Source of the DNA: Sphingomonadales bacterium UBA658
GTDB lineage: Bacteria; Pseudomonadota; Alphaproteobacteria; Sphingomonadales; Sphingomonadaceae
DNA: 14,559 nt
Direction of reading: 5' to 3'
Assembly: GCA_002299195.1 (NCBI GenBank)
Contig: DBOA01000060.1
Coordinates: 5,642-20,200, forward strand
Positions 6,174 to 13,597 of the stretch are shown here, piece by piece. How positions within the stretch are numbered: the stretch's first letter is position 1; each line of letters begins with the position of its first letter. The translations under genes were made by a program, and so were the position numbers. Under the pieces are notes generated by a model that did not search any database, had not been told where the DNA came from, and saw only the letters and a program-made list of their open reading frames with translations.

Positions 6174-7088
6174 ATGGATATTTATCTTCCTATAGCCAAT
6201 TTGTCGGTCAATGCGCTGGTCATCATCCTGCTGGGTGGCGGCGTTGGCGTGCTATCAGGTATGTTTGGCGTTGGCGGCGGTTTCCTGACTACGCCATTGC
6301 TTATTTTCTACGGCATCCCGCCAGCTGTGGCAGCAGCATCAGCATCAACGCAGGTAACGGGCGCAAGTGTATCGGGCGTTTTTGCGCATATGAGACGTGG
6401 TGGTGTAGATTTCCAGATGGGCGCTGTATTGGTTTTCGGCGGCATTTTTGGCACAGCTGCGGGTGCTGCGATCTTTGAAATATTGGAGGCGCTTGGCCAG
6501 ATCGATACCGTCATCAACATCCTTTACGTCGTCATGCTGGGCGGCATTGGCGGACTGATGGCTAAAGAAAGCCTAACCAGCGTCCGCGCGTCACGTGCAG
6601 GCAAACCGGTGCCCGCAGCCAAAAGGCGGCACCATCCATTGGTCGCCAATTTGCCGATCCGTTGGCGTTTCTACCGGTCGGGTCTGTATATTTCGCCACT
6701 CGCGCCGCTGATATTAGGTTTCATCACTGGCATTATGACCATGTTGCTGGGCGTGGGCGGCGGTTTCATAATGGTTCCGGCGATGCTGTATTTGCTTGGC
6801 ATGGGTGCGCAGGTTGTTGTGGGAACATCACTGTTTCAGATATTGTTCGTCACCATGGCATCCACCATGATGCACAGCCTAACCACCAAGGCGGTCGATA
6901 TTGTGTTGGCGGTATTCTTGCTGATTGGAAGTGTCATTGGCGCTCAAATTGGCGCACGACTAGCGCAGCGGATGAGTCCAGATTATCTGCGCCTCTTCCT
7001 TGCAGTGATTGTCTTACTTGTCGCTATCCGGATGGCGCTTGGTCTTGGCTGGCGTCCAGACGAAATCTACACGTTGCAAGCCTTATGA
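6174..7088 (+). CDS. TSUP family (TauE/SafE, DUF81) membrane transporter
   Basis: A 304-residue polytopic inner-membrane protein of the TSUP family, whose members export or import sulfite, sulfoacetate, thiosulfate or other small anions. It has the two-fold internal repeat of the family, each half opening with a glycine-rich motif: GVGGGFLTTP (32-41) and GVGGGFIMVP (193-202). They are followed by the ASASTQVTGASVSG and VVGTSLFQILFVTMAS segments. A basic, probably cytoplasmic loop (about 133-168) separates the halves. I chose ATG 6174 because the first helix starts right after it; the frame is open back to 6099 but that extension is unlike the family. The ribosome site is weak. The stop overlaps the next gene in an ATGA junction. 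The substrate cannot be read from the sequence. Confidence 0.9.
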   Translation: MDIYLPIANLSVNALVIILLGGGVGVLSGMFGVGGGFLTTPLLIFYGIPPAVAAASASTQVTGASVSGVFAHMRRGGVDFQMGAVLVFGGIFGTAAGAAIFEILEALGQIDTVINILYVVMLGGIGGLMAKESLTSVRASRAGKPVPAAKRRHHPLVANLPIRWRFYRSGLYISPLAPLILGFITGIMTMLLGVGGGFIMVPAMLYLLGMGAQVVVGTSLFQILFVTMASTMMHSLTTKAVDIVLAVFLLIGSVIGAQIGARLAQRMSPDYLRLFLAVIVLLVAIRMALGLGWRPDEIYTLQAL

Positions 7089-7849
7089 TGCGCTTGCTCG
7101 CCCTACTCCTGTTTTTGCCGTCTATGGCAGCGAGCGCCCAGAGTGTGCCCAAGCTTGTGCCCGATGTGTCGCAGCGCGAAATCAATATTCAATCGGGTTT
7201 CACAGGCGCTGAAATGCTGCTGTTTGGCGCGATCATTTACCCGCGCGGCGTTGCGCCGGAGGGTCAAGTGGACGTCGCCGTAGTCCTGCGCGGGCCAACG
7301 CGCGCGGTGACGCTGCGCGAAAAGCAGAATATTGCAGGCATCTGGATTAACGTCGACAGCACCGACTTCCGGTCCGTTCCCGCTTATTACGCGATCGCCT
7401 CATCCCGCCCGCTCCGCGAGATCATTGATAGCAAGACCGCGGCTATCTACGAACTTGGCCTCGAAAGATTGCAATTGTCGCCCAGCGGAGAAGTGGATGC
7501 CGCCGAGCAAAAACGCTTTGTCGATGGCCTCGTCGATCTGAACCGCCGCAACGGCCTTTTCCGGCAGGAGGCAGGCACCGTCGAAATCACCGATCAGGTA
7601 TTGTACCGCGCACGGCTCAATATTCCGTCCAGCGTCCCTGTTGGGACATATACCGCCGAAACATTATTGATCCGCAATGGCCGGGTCATTGTTGCGGACG
7701 ATAATGTGCAAGTGCGGATACGCAAAACCGGGTTCGAGCAACTGGTGACCATCATGGCGCAGGATTTTGCCTTTTTCTATGGTGCCATGGCGGTGCTTGT
7801 ATCATTGCTGCTTGGCTGGTTCGCAGGATATGTTTTCCAGCGCTTATAG
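7085..7849 (+). CDS. TIGR02186 family membrane-anchored periplasmic protein
   Basis: A 254-residue protein matching the TIGR02186 family, conserved in Alphaproteobacteria and of unknown function. There is a signal peptide (1-18, cut near ASA), then a periplasmic domain with the family blocks EMLLFGAIIYP (43-53), VAVVLRGPTRAVTLREKQNIAGIWIN (65-89) and FRSVPAYYAIASSRPL (95-110). A single C-terminal transmembrane helix (about 229-250) leaves a very short cytoplasmic tail. ATG 7085 overlaps the transporter stop; ATG 7088 is an equally possible start. Coupling to the TSUP gene, which I recall as a recurrent pairing in this class, suggests it is an accessory subunit of that transporter, but no activity is known to me. 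Confidence 0.85.
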   Translation: MMRLLALLLFLPSMAASAQSVPKLVPDVSQREINIQSGFTGAEMLLFGAIIYPRGVAPEGQVDVAVVLRGPTRAVTLREKQNIAGIWINVDSTDFRSVPAYYAIASSRPLREIIDSKTAAIYELGLERLQLSPSGEVDAAEQKRFVDGLVDLNRRNGLFRQEAGTVEITDQVLYRARLNIPSSVPVGTYTAETLLIRNGRVIVADDNVQVRIRKTGFEQLVTIMAQDFAFFYGAMAVLVSLLLGWFAGYVFQRL

Positions 7850-7863
7850 CCGGGGTCCGCGGG

Positions 7864-7898
7864 GGCCATGACGGCGCCATGGTAAATATATCTTTACC
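7864..7898. terminator. Possible hairpins after the TIGR02186 gene
   Basis: Two adjacent inverted repeats lie 15-50 bp after the TIGR02186 stop, between convergent genes: CCATG/CATGG (7866-7882 region) and GGTAAA-TATATC-TTTACC (7881-7898, perfect 6-bp arms). Neither is followed by a good T-run on either strand, so an intrinsic terminator is only a weak possibility. Confidence 0.25.
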
Positions 7899-8003
7899 TT
7901 ATGAACCTACGCTGGTCGCTTCCTTAATTCACAGGTAGTTCGGCAATTGTATGACAGGGCATCGGCAATTTACGTCCGCAGAGCCAAGTGAGCCGGCGCG
8001 GAT

Positions 8004-8942
8004 CTATCGCCTCTGAAACGGTTTCAGTCCACGACCCAACCGGTTGCCGCCTAACGCCAGTCGGTCGCCCGACCAATCTGCGAGAAATATGGTTTGACGA
8101 TTCACACCGTGCGCGATGCTCGCTTCGTTGGCGTTGATCGCCAGGCCAGCACTGCTTTGCGTCCGGCCTTCGACTGCAAAGGTGATAAAGGCGCTGTCAT
8201 TTTCCTTGCTTGCGCCTTGCACAAACATATTGCGCGCTATCTTGCCAGTTGCGCCATTGGGTAAATCAATCATGTATTGGGTTTTGCGCCCGCGCGTATC
8301 GTCAAATGCGTTATCCGTAATCGACACCTGCCGCGCGCTGCTTTTGATATAATGCCCGCCATTGCCACGTTCGAAACGGCTGTTGGTGACGGTCAGGCTG
8401 CCATAGCCGCCAATGTAGACGCTATGCGCGCAGGACAGCCCCCGGTCGCAACGGCCAAGGCCGGAAAAGGTAGATTGCGTGATACGAATTTCACCGGCTT
8501 TGTCGTCGGCGGTTAAGATGCCCTGTTGGCTGTTGCGAAAGATCGCGCGCGTCACCGTCAGGTCGCCCTTTTCAAGCCGGATGCCTGGGCCATTGGCATC
8601 AGGCACGCGCATATTTTGAAAGACAACGCCATCAATGCGTGCCGCCCGTCCGCGTAGGACTAAGGCCGCCTTGCCTTCACAGGTTGCGCCGTCAAATATC
8701 GTCTGGCCCGGGACTGCGGCGCGAAAGGCGATGACGCCCGCTTTTTGGATGGCACATTGCCGATAGGTGCCCGGCGCGATGATGATCGTGCCCTCGCCAC
8801 TGCCAATTCCATCAACGGCCTTTTGAAGGCTGGCATAGCCACGCCCCGTCTCGCCATTGCGGAAAGGGGCCGGGCTGCGCGCAAATGCCGCAACCGCGCA
8901 GAGAGCGGTCAGGACGAAGAGCGCAGTTTTCTTCATGGGCAT
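8004..8942 (-). CDS. Secreted right-handed parallel beta-helix protein
   Basis: A 312-residue secreted protein. Its signal peptide MPMKKTALFVLTALCAVAAFA is cut near residue 21. The body has pectate-lyase-like beta-helix coils: YASLQKAVDGIGSGEGTIIIAPGTYRQ (36-62) is the usual entry of such folds. It is followed by repeated short strands ending in N-x-F or S-x-F turns (VVFQN, AIFRNS, STFSG, SRFERG, NAFDD, NMFVQG). GHYIKSSA (197-204) and IDLPNGATGKI (225-235) resemble blocks I recall in sphingomonad beta-helix proteins. Cys63/88 and 165/171 may pair. No catalytic site is evident, so a polysaccharide-binding or lyase role is only a guess. AGGA lies 4 nt before ATG 8942 and 10 nt before the second ATG (8936), so either start is possible. 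It begins 28 bp after the metH reactivation-module gene with no terminator between. Confidence 0.83.
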   Translation of the reverse strand: MPMKKTALFVLTALCAVAAFARSPAPFRNGETGRGYASLQKAVDGIGSGEGTIIIAPGTYRQCAIQKAGVIAFRAAVPGQTIFDGATCEGKAALVLRGRAARIDGVVFQNMRVPDANGPGIRLEKGDLTVTRAIFRNSQQGILTADDKAGEIRITQSTFSGLGRCDRGLSCAHSVYIGGYGSLTVTNSRFERGNGGHYIKSSARQVSITDNAFDDTRGRKTQYMIDLPNGATGKIARNMFVQGASKENDSAFITFAVEGRTQSSAGLAINANEASIAHGVNRQTIFLADWSGDRLALGGNRLGRGLKPFQRR

Positions 8943-8970
8943 TCGTTCCTAAAATCTACCCTAGCCCAGA

Positions 8971-11589
8971 TCATTCGTTGAGGTTCGGCCTTAGATACTG
9001 CCGCGCCCGATCCAAATCGAGTTCGCGCCGTGCGGCATAGTCCGCAACCTGATCTTCGCCAATCCGCGCAACGCCGAAATATTCGGCTTGGGGGTGCCCG
9101 AAATAAAATCCGCTGACCGCGGCGGTCGGCAACATGGCAAAGCTTTCGGTCAGGGTAATGCCGGTTTTCTGGGTAGCATCCAGCAGGTCGAACAATATCG
9201 GCTTCAGGCTGTGGTCCGGACATGCGGGGTAGCCCGGGGCGGGCCGGATGCCTCTATATTCTTCACGGTTCAGCGCCTCGATGGTGAACTGCTCGTCGGG
9301 CGCATAACCCCATAATGTTGTGCGGACATGCTCGTGCATCCGCTCAGCAAAAGCTTCGGCCAGACGGTCGGCGAGCGCTTTCAACATGATGTCGGAATAA
9401 TCATCAATATTGGCTTTGAACTGCGCCAAATGCGTGCCGATGCCATGGCCAGTGGTCACGGCAAAGCCGCCAATCCAGTCGCCATCGCGGCTGATGAAAT
9501 CGGCCAGACACATGTTCGCCCTGCCTTCGCGCTTGGCAATTTGCTGCCGCAGGAACGGCAGGCGAATATGGGTTTCGGTGTTTTCGCAATAGACCACAAC
9601 ATCGTCGCCATCGCGCGAGCATGGCCATAGGCCAGCAACACCCTTTGCGCGGAGCCATTTTTCGCTAACGATTTTATCGAGCATCGTATTGGCATCGGCA
9701 AACAGGCGGGTGGCACTTTCGCCAACGACTTCGTCGGTCAAAATATCGGGGTAATTGCCGTGCAATTCCCATGCGCGGAAGAACGGGGTCCAATCGATAT
9801 AATTGCGCAGATCGGCAAGGTCCCAATCATCATAGACATGCACGCCAGGCTGTAATGGCGGCGCTGGTTTCAGCGTCTCATCAATCTCGAACCCATTGGC
9901 GCGGGCTTCGTCGAGCGAAGCCAGTGGCTTTGCGGTCTTGCCCGCTCGGGCATCGCGGATGTGGCTATATTCGGCGCGGGTGTCAGCGACGAACTTTTCA
10001 GCCATAGTATCGCTGACCAATGTGCCCGCAACACCGACAGCGCGCGAGGCATCGAGCACATGAATGACCGGGCCCGAATAGACAGGCTCAATCCGCAACG
10101 CCGTATGCGTTTTGGACGTGGTCGCGCCGCCGATCATCAACGGCATCGTCATGCCCGCCTTCTGCATTTCTTCAGCGACCGTGACCATCTCGTCCAGCGA
10201 AGGTGTGATGAGACCCGACAACCCGATCATGTCGGCATCATGTTCGACCGCCGCTTTCAATATGTCTTGCCACGGGACCATCACGCCCAGATCGACAATC
10301 TCAAAGCCATTACACTGCAGCACAACGCCAACGATATTCTTGCCGATGTCATGGACGTCGCCCTTGACGGTCGCCATGATGATCTTGCCCTTGCCCTTCG
10401 CGCCGACTTCTTTTTCGGCCTCGATATAGGGGAACAGATGCGCGACGGCTTTTTTCATAACGCGCGCCGATTTCACGACCTGCGGCAGAAACATTTTGCC
10501 CGATCCGAACAAGTCGCCCACGACATTCATGCCGTCCATCAACGGGCCTTCGATAACCTCGATCGGCCTGCCGCCCGCAGCCTTGATCGCCAGCCGTGCT
10601 TCTTCGGTGTCATCGACAATATGCGCATCAATGCCTTTGACCAAGGCATGCTCAAGCCGCTTTTTAACGTCCCAGCCGCGCCATTCAGCCTCGGCCTTTT
10701 CCTGCGCTACGTCCGTACCGCGATATTTCTCGGCCAAGGTGATGAGGCGCTCGGTGGCATCGGGGTCGCGGTTGAGAATCACATCTTCGCACACCACCCG
10801 CAGTTCCGGGTCAATATCGTCATAGATATCCAACTGCCCTGCGTTAACGATTGCCATGTCCAAGCCAGCAGGGATCGCATGATATAAGAATATCGAGTGC
10901 ATCGCGCGGCGGACAGGCTCGTTACCGCGGAAGGAAAAGGACAGGTTGGAAAGGCCGCCCGAATAATGCGCATGCGGGCACAGAACGCGTAGCTCTTTCA
11001 GCGCCTCGATAAAATCGACGCCATAATTGTTATGCTCTTCAATCCCCGTTGCCACCGCAAAAATATTGGGATCGAAAATGATGTCTTCGGGCGGAAACCC
11101 AATGCCAACCAGCAAGTCATAAGCACGCTTGCAGATTTCGACCTTGCGCTCTTTGGTGTCCGCCTGACCAGTTTCATCGAACGCCATCACGACAACAGCC
11201 GCGCCATAGGCCATGCACAACCGCGCGTGATGCAAAAAGGCTTCTTCGCCTTCTTTCATCGAAATCGAATTCACGATGGGCTTGCCCGAAACGCATTTCA
11301 GCCCCGCCTCAATGACGCTCCATTTGGAACTGTCGATCATCAACGGTACGCGCGCAATGTCTGGCTCGGCCGCGATCCGTTTGATGAACGTGGTCATCGC
11401 CTCATGCGCGTCGAGCAGACCTTCATCCATATTGATGTCGATAATCTGCGCGCCATTTTCGACCTGGTCGCGCGCGACTTCGACAGCGGCTTCATAATCG
11501 CCGGACAGAATGAGCTTCTTGAACTTGGCACTGCCGGTGACGTTCGTACGTTCACCGATGTTGACGAAACGGGAGGAGGAGGATGTCAT
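8971..11589 (-). CDS. metH: Cobalamin-dependent methionine synthase, folate/B12/reactivation modules (split MetH, large part)
   Basis: An 872-residue protein covering everything in MetH except the homocysteine domain (E. coli MetH is 1227 residues in one chain). Order: pterin-binding barrel with INIGERTNVTGS-type start (9-20) and IIDINMDEGLLD (49-60); B12 cap domain (about 300-395); B12-binding domain with DVHDIGKN (411-418), where His413 is the lower axial cobalt ligand and Asp411 and Ser458 complete the relay; C-terminal AdoMet-binding reactivation domain with RPAPGYPACPDH (782-793). It moves methyl from 5-methyl-THF to cob(I)alamin and on to homocysteine bound by the separate upstream protein. 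It starts 23 bp after that gene with no visible Shine-Dalgarno, which suggests dependence on upstream translation. All key residues are intact, so this is a working split rather than a broken gene. Confidence 0.96.
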   Translation of the reverse strand: MTSSSSRFVNIGERTNVTGSAKFKKLILSGDYEAAVEVARDQVENGAQIIDINMDEGLLDAHEAMTTFIKRIAAEPDIARVPLMIDSSKWSVIEAGLKCVSGKPIVNSISMKEGEEAFLHHARLCMAYGAAVVVMAFDETGQADTKERKVEICKRAYDLLVGIGFPPEDIIFDPNIFAVATGIEEHNNYGVDFIEALKELRVLCPHAHYSGGLSNLSFSFRGNEPVRRAMHSIFLYHAIPAGLDMAIVNAGQLDIYDDIDPELRVVCEDVILNRDPDATERLITLAEKYRGTDVAQEKAEAEWRGWDVKKRLEHALVKGIDAHIVDDTEEARLAIKAAGGRPIEVIEGPLMDGMNVVGDLFGSGKMFLPQVVKSARVMKKAVAHLFPYIEAEKEVGAKGKGKIIMATVKGDVHDIGKNIVGVVLQCNGFEIVDLGVMVPWQDILKAAVEHDADMIGLSGLITPSLDEMVTVAEEMQKAGMTMPLMIGGATTSKTHTALRIEPVYSGPVIHVLDASRAVGVAGTLVSDTMAEKFVADTRAEYSHIRDARAGKTAKPLASLDEARANGFEIDETLKPAPPLQPGVHVYDDWDLADLRNYIDWTPFFRAWELHGNYPDILTDEVVGESATRLFADANTMLDKIVSEKWLRAKGVAGLWPCSRDGDDVVVYCENTETHIRLPFLRQQIAKREGRANMCLADFISRDGDWIGGFAVTTGHGIGTHLAQFKANIDDYSDIMLKALADRLAEAFAERMHEHVRTTLWGYAPDEQFTIEALNREEYRGIRPAPGYPACPDHSLKPILFDLLDATQKTGITLTESFAMLPTAAVSGFYFGHPQAEYFGVARIGEDQVADYAARRELDLDRARQYLRPNLNE

Positions 11590-11612
11590 ATTGATGTTCA
11601 GCTTTAAGGAGT

Positions 11613-12659
11613 TCAGGCGGCCATGATGAAGGGTTCGAGGCCAGCGAGCCGCGTGACCACGGGTGGCTGCGGGATGCTGCGCGGGGCGCGGCCCTCAACG
11701 GCCTTGGCTATCGCGGCAATATGCGCAGGCGTCGTACCGCAACAACCGCCGACGATGTTGACCAGCCCGTCATCAAGCCATTGGCCAATCAGCTGCGCCG
11801 TCGTTTCGGGTAGCTCGTCATATTCGGCAAGGTCATTGGGCAGGCCCGCATTGGGATAGGCCATGACAAGTGCATCGGCTTGCTTTGACAAAGCGGCCAA
11901 ATGCGGGCGCAACAGGTCAGCGCCGAACGAACAGTTTAACCCGATGGTCAGTGGTTTGACATGCCGGATCGCGGCCCAAAATGCCTCAACCGTATGCCCC
12001 GACAGATTGCGACCGGCCATATCGGTGATTGTCATCGATATCATCAAGGGCACGTCCCTACCCGATGCCAATGCGGCTTCCTGCGCCGCCATGGCTGCGC
12101 ATTTGGCGTTTAACGTATCGAAAATCGTTTCAATCAGCAGGAAATCCACGCCGCCTTCGATGAGCGCGTCGCATTGTTCGCGATAGACGCCTTTAAGATA
12201 ATCAAAGTCGATTTCGCGATAGCCGGGGTCGTTGACGTCTGGCGACAATGACAATGTCTTGTTCGTCGGCCCGATTGAGCCCGCAACAAAGCGGCGCTTG
12301 CCATCTTCGGCTTCTGCGGCGTCACAACAGGCGCGCGCGAGTCTTGCCGAATCGATGTTCAATTGCTGGACCAAATGTTCACAGCCATAATCAGCCATGC
12401 TGATCTTGGTGGCGCTGAAGGTATTGGTTTCAATCATGTCCGCGCCAGCGCTCAGATAAGCACTGTGGATGGCGCCAACCACGTCAGGCCGTGTGATGGA
12501 TAATAGGTCGTTATTGCCCTTTTGATCGTGGGTCAGTTCCAACGACCCGCGATAGTCCGCCTCCGACAGCTTATACCCCTGAATGGCGGTTCCATAGCCG
12601 CCGTCGAAGACCAATATTTGCTTGGCCGCTCTTGCAACAAATGCCTCACGCGGGGTCAT
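11613..12659 (-). CDS. metH: Homocysteine-binding module of methionine synthase (split MetH, small part)
   Basis: A 348-residue homocysteine S-methyltransferase barrel, equal to the N-terminal module of MetH. It binds zinc and homocysteine as thiolate for methylation by the B12 protein encoded next. Zinc ligands are seen as Cys243 in LNCSFGAD and Cys306-Cys307 in GGCCGTTP. VFDGGYGTAIQ (17-27) opens the barrel, and MIETNTFSAT (75-84) and VAGSIGPTNKTLS (125-137) are typical. The frame is open 43 codons farther upstream inside metF, but ATG 12659 is chosen: it has AGGAG 8 nt upstream and its start overlaps the metF stop (ATGA). It could also be read as a stand-alone homocysteine methyltransferase, but adjacency to a MetH lacking this module settles its role. 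Confidence 0.94.
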   Translation of the reverse strand: MTPREAFVARAAKQILVFDGGYGTAIQGYKLSEADYRGSLELTHDQKGNNDLLSITRPDVVGAIHSAYLSAGADMIETNTFSATKISMADYGCEHLVQQLNIDSARLARACCDAAEAEDGKRRFVAGSIGPTNKTLSLSPDVNDPGYREIDFDYLKGVYREQCDALIEGGVDFLLIETIFDTLNAKCAAMAAQEAALASGRDVPLMISMTITDMAGRNLSGHTVEAFWAAIRHVKPLTIGLNCSFGADLLRPHLAALSKQADALVMAYPNAGLPNDLAEYDELPETTAQLIGQWLDDGLVNIVGGCCGTTPAHIAAIAKAVEGRAPRSIPQPPVVTRLAGLEPFIMAA

Positions 12660-13597
12660 GCCGCTTGCTCCTGCGCAGCGCCAGAAGGCCGCTTTCCGAG
12701 CAAATGGCAGATTGCATAAGATAGCTCGGCGCGGTTGAGCGTGTAGAAATGGAAATCGCGCACACCGCCCGCATATAATCGGCGGCACATTTCGGCTGCG
12801 ATGGTAGCCGCGATAAGTTGCCGGGCAGGTGGATGGTCATCCAACCCTTCAAACAAATGCTCCATCCACACGGGAATTGCGGTGCCGGTCATGGCGGACA
12901 TGCGTGTGATTGCCGCAAAATTTGAAACCGGCATGATACCCGGCACGATTTCGGCGTCGACACCCGCGGCAGCCACAGCGTCGCGAAAACGGAAGAAGGT
13001 TTCAGGTTCAAAGAAAAATTGTGTGATTGCCCGGCTCGCGCCCGAATCCAGCTTGCGCTTCAGAAAGTCGATGTCGCTTGCAGCGGACAATGCTTCTGGA
13101 TGGGTTTCGGGATAGGCACTGACCGATATCTCGAATGGGTGGAGCTTACGCAGCCCTTCAACCAATTCAGCGGCGCTGACATAGCCGTCGGGGTGCGGGA
13201 CAAATTTACCGTCCGAGCCTGGTGCATCTCCGCGCAGTGCAACGATGTGCCGGACACCAGCCTCCCAATAGGCATTTGCGACGTCGGCAATTTCGCCCTT
13301 TGATGCTTCAACGCACGTCAGATGCGCCGCCGCTGGAATATTGGTTTCGCGCGCAATGCGGGCAACGGTGTTATGCGTCCGCTCGCGCGTTGTCCCGCCG
13401 GCCCCATAAGTGACCGAGACAAAGCGCGGGGCAAGCGGCGCGAGCGTTACTACCGAATCCCAAAGCTGATCTTCCATCTTTTCGGTTTTGGGCGGGAAGA
13501 ATTCAAAACTGATTTCGCAATCACCGGCAAGGCCGGCAAAAAGAGGCGCGGCCAGCGCCCGGCTGGCTTCCTGCATCTGGTCGAACGGGAGAATCAT
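12656..13597 (-). CDS. metF: 5,10-methylenetetrahydrofolate reductase
   Basis: A 313-residue FAD-dependent MetF, normal bacterial length. It reduces 5,10-methylene-THF with NAD(P)H to 5-methyl-THF, the methyl donor for the methionine synthase encoded downstream. Features: SFEFFPPKTEKME (30-42) with catalytic Glu32 (E. coli Glu28), YGAGGTTRERT (64-74), HLTCVEAS (92-99), ALRGDAPG (120-127) with Asp124 (E. coli Asp120), ITQFFFEPETFF (191-202) and GIMPVSNF (220-227). ATG 13597 is chosen over an upstream in-frame Met at 13660 because AAGGA lies 7 nt before it and it makes an ATGA overlap with the regulator gene. The stop overlaps the next metH gene in the same way, so three genes are translationally coupled. 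Confidence 0.96.
   Translation of the reverse strand: MILPFDQMQEASRALAAPLFAGLAGDCEISFEFFPPKTEKMEDQLWDSVVTLAPLAPRFVSVTYGAGGTTRERTHNTVARIARETNIPAAAHLTCVEASKGEIADVANAYWEAGVRHIVALRGDAPGSDGKFVPHPDGYVSAAELVEGLRKLHPFEISVSAYPETHPEALSAASDIDFLKRKLDSGASRAITQFFFEPETFFRFRDAVAAAGVDAEIVPGIMPVSNFAAITRMSAMTGTAIPVWMEHLFEGLDDHPPARQLIAATIAAEMCRRLYAGGVRDFHFYTLNRAELSYAICHLLGKRPSGAAQEQAA

Noticed and set aside
6662..7084. 141-codon extension upstream of the TIGR02186 start, in another frame of the TSUP gene
   Set aside because: It overlaps the transporter's second repeat in a different frame and has no signal peptide; ATG 7085 gives a clean signal peptide and an ATGA overlap.
8013..8027. Perfect palindrome CTGAAAC-G-GTTTCAG near the end of the beta-helix gene
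   Set aside because: It lies inside coding sequence (the last codons) and has no following T-run, so neither a terminator nor an operator is supported.
9961..10887. 308-codon open frame on the + strand opposite the large metH gene
   Set aside because: It is an antisense shadow of the intact, strongly conserved metH frame; its Arg/His-rich translation resembles no family and it has no ribosome site.
11032..11607. 191-codon + strand frame opposite the start of the large metH gene
   Set aside because: Antisense shadow of the conserved pterin-binding domain.
8971..12659. Frameshifted or broken metH
   Set aside because: Both parts have their own starts, all catalytic residues, and a boundary between domains, so a natural split is the better reading.
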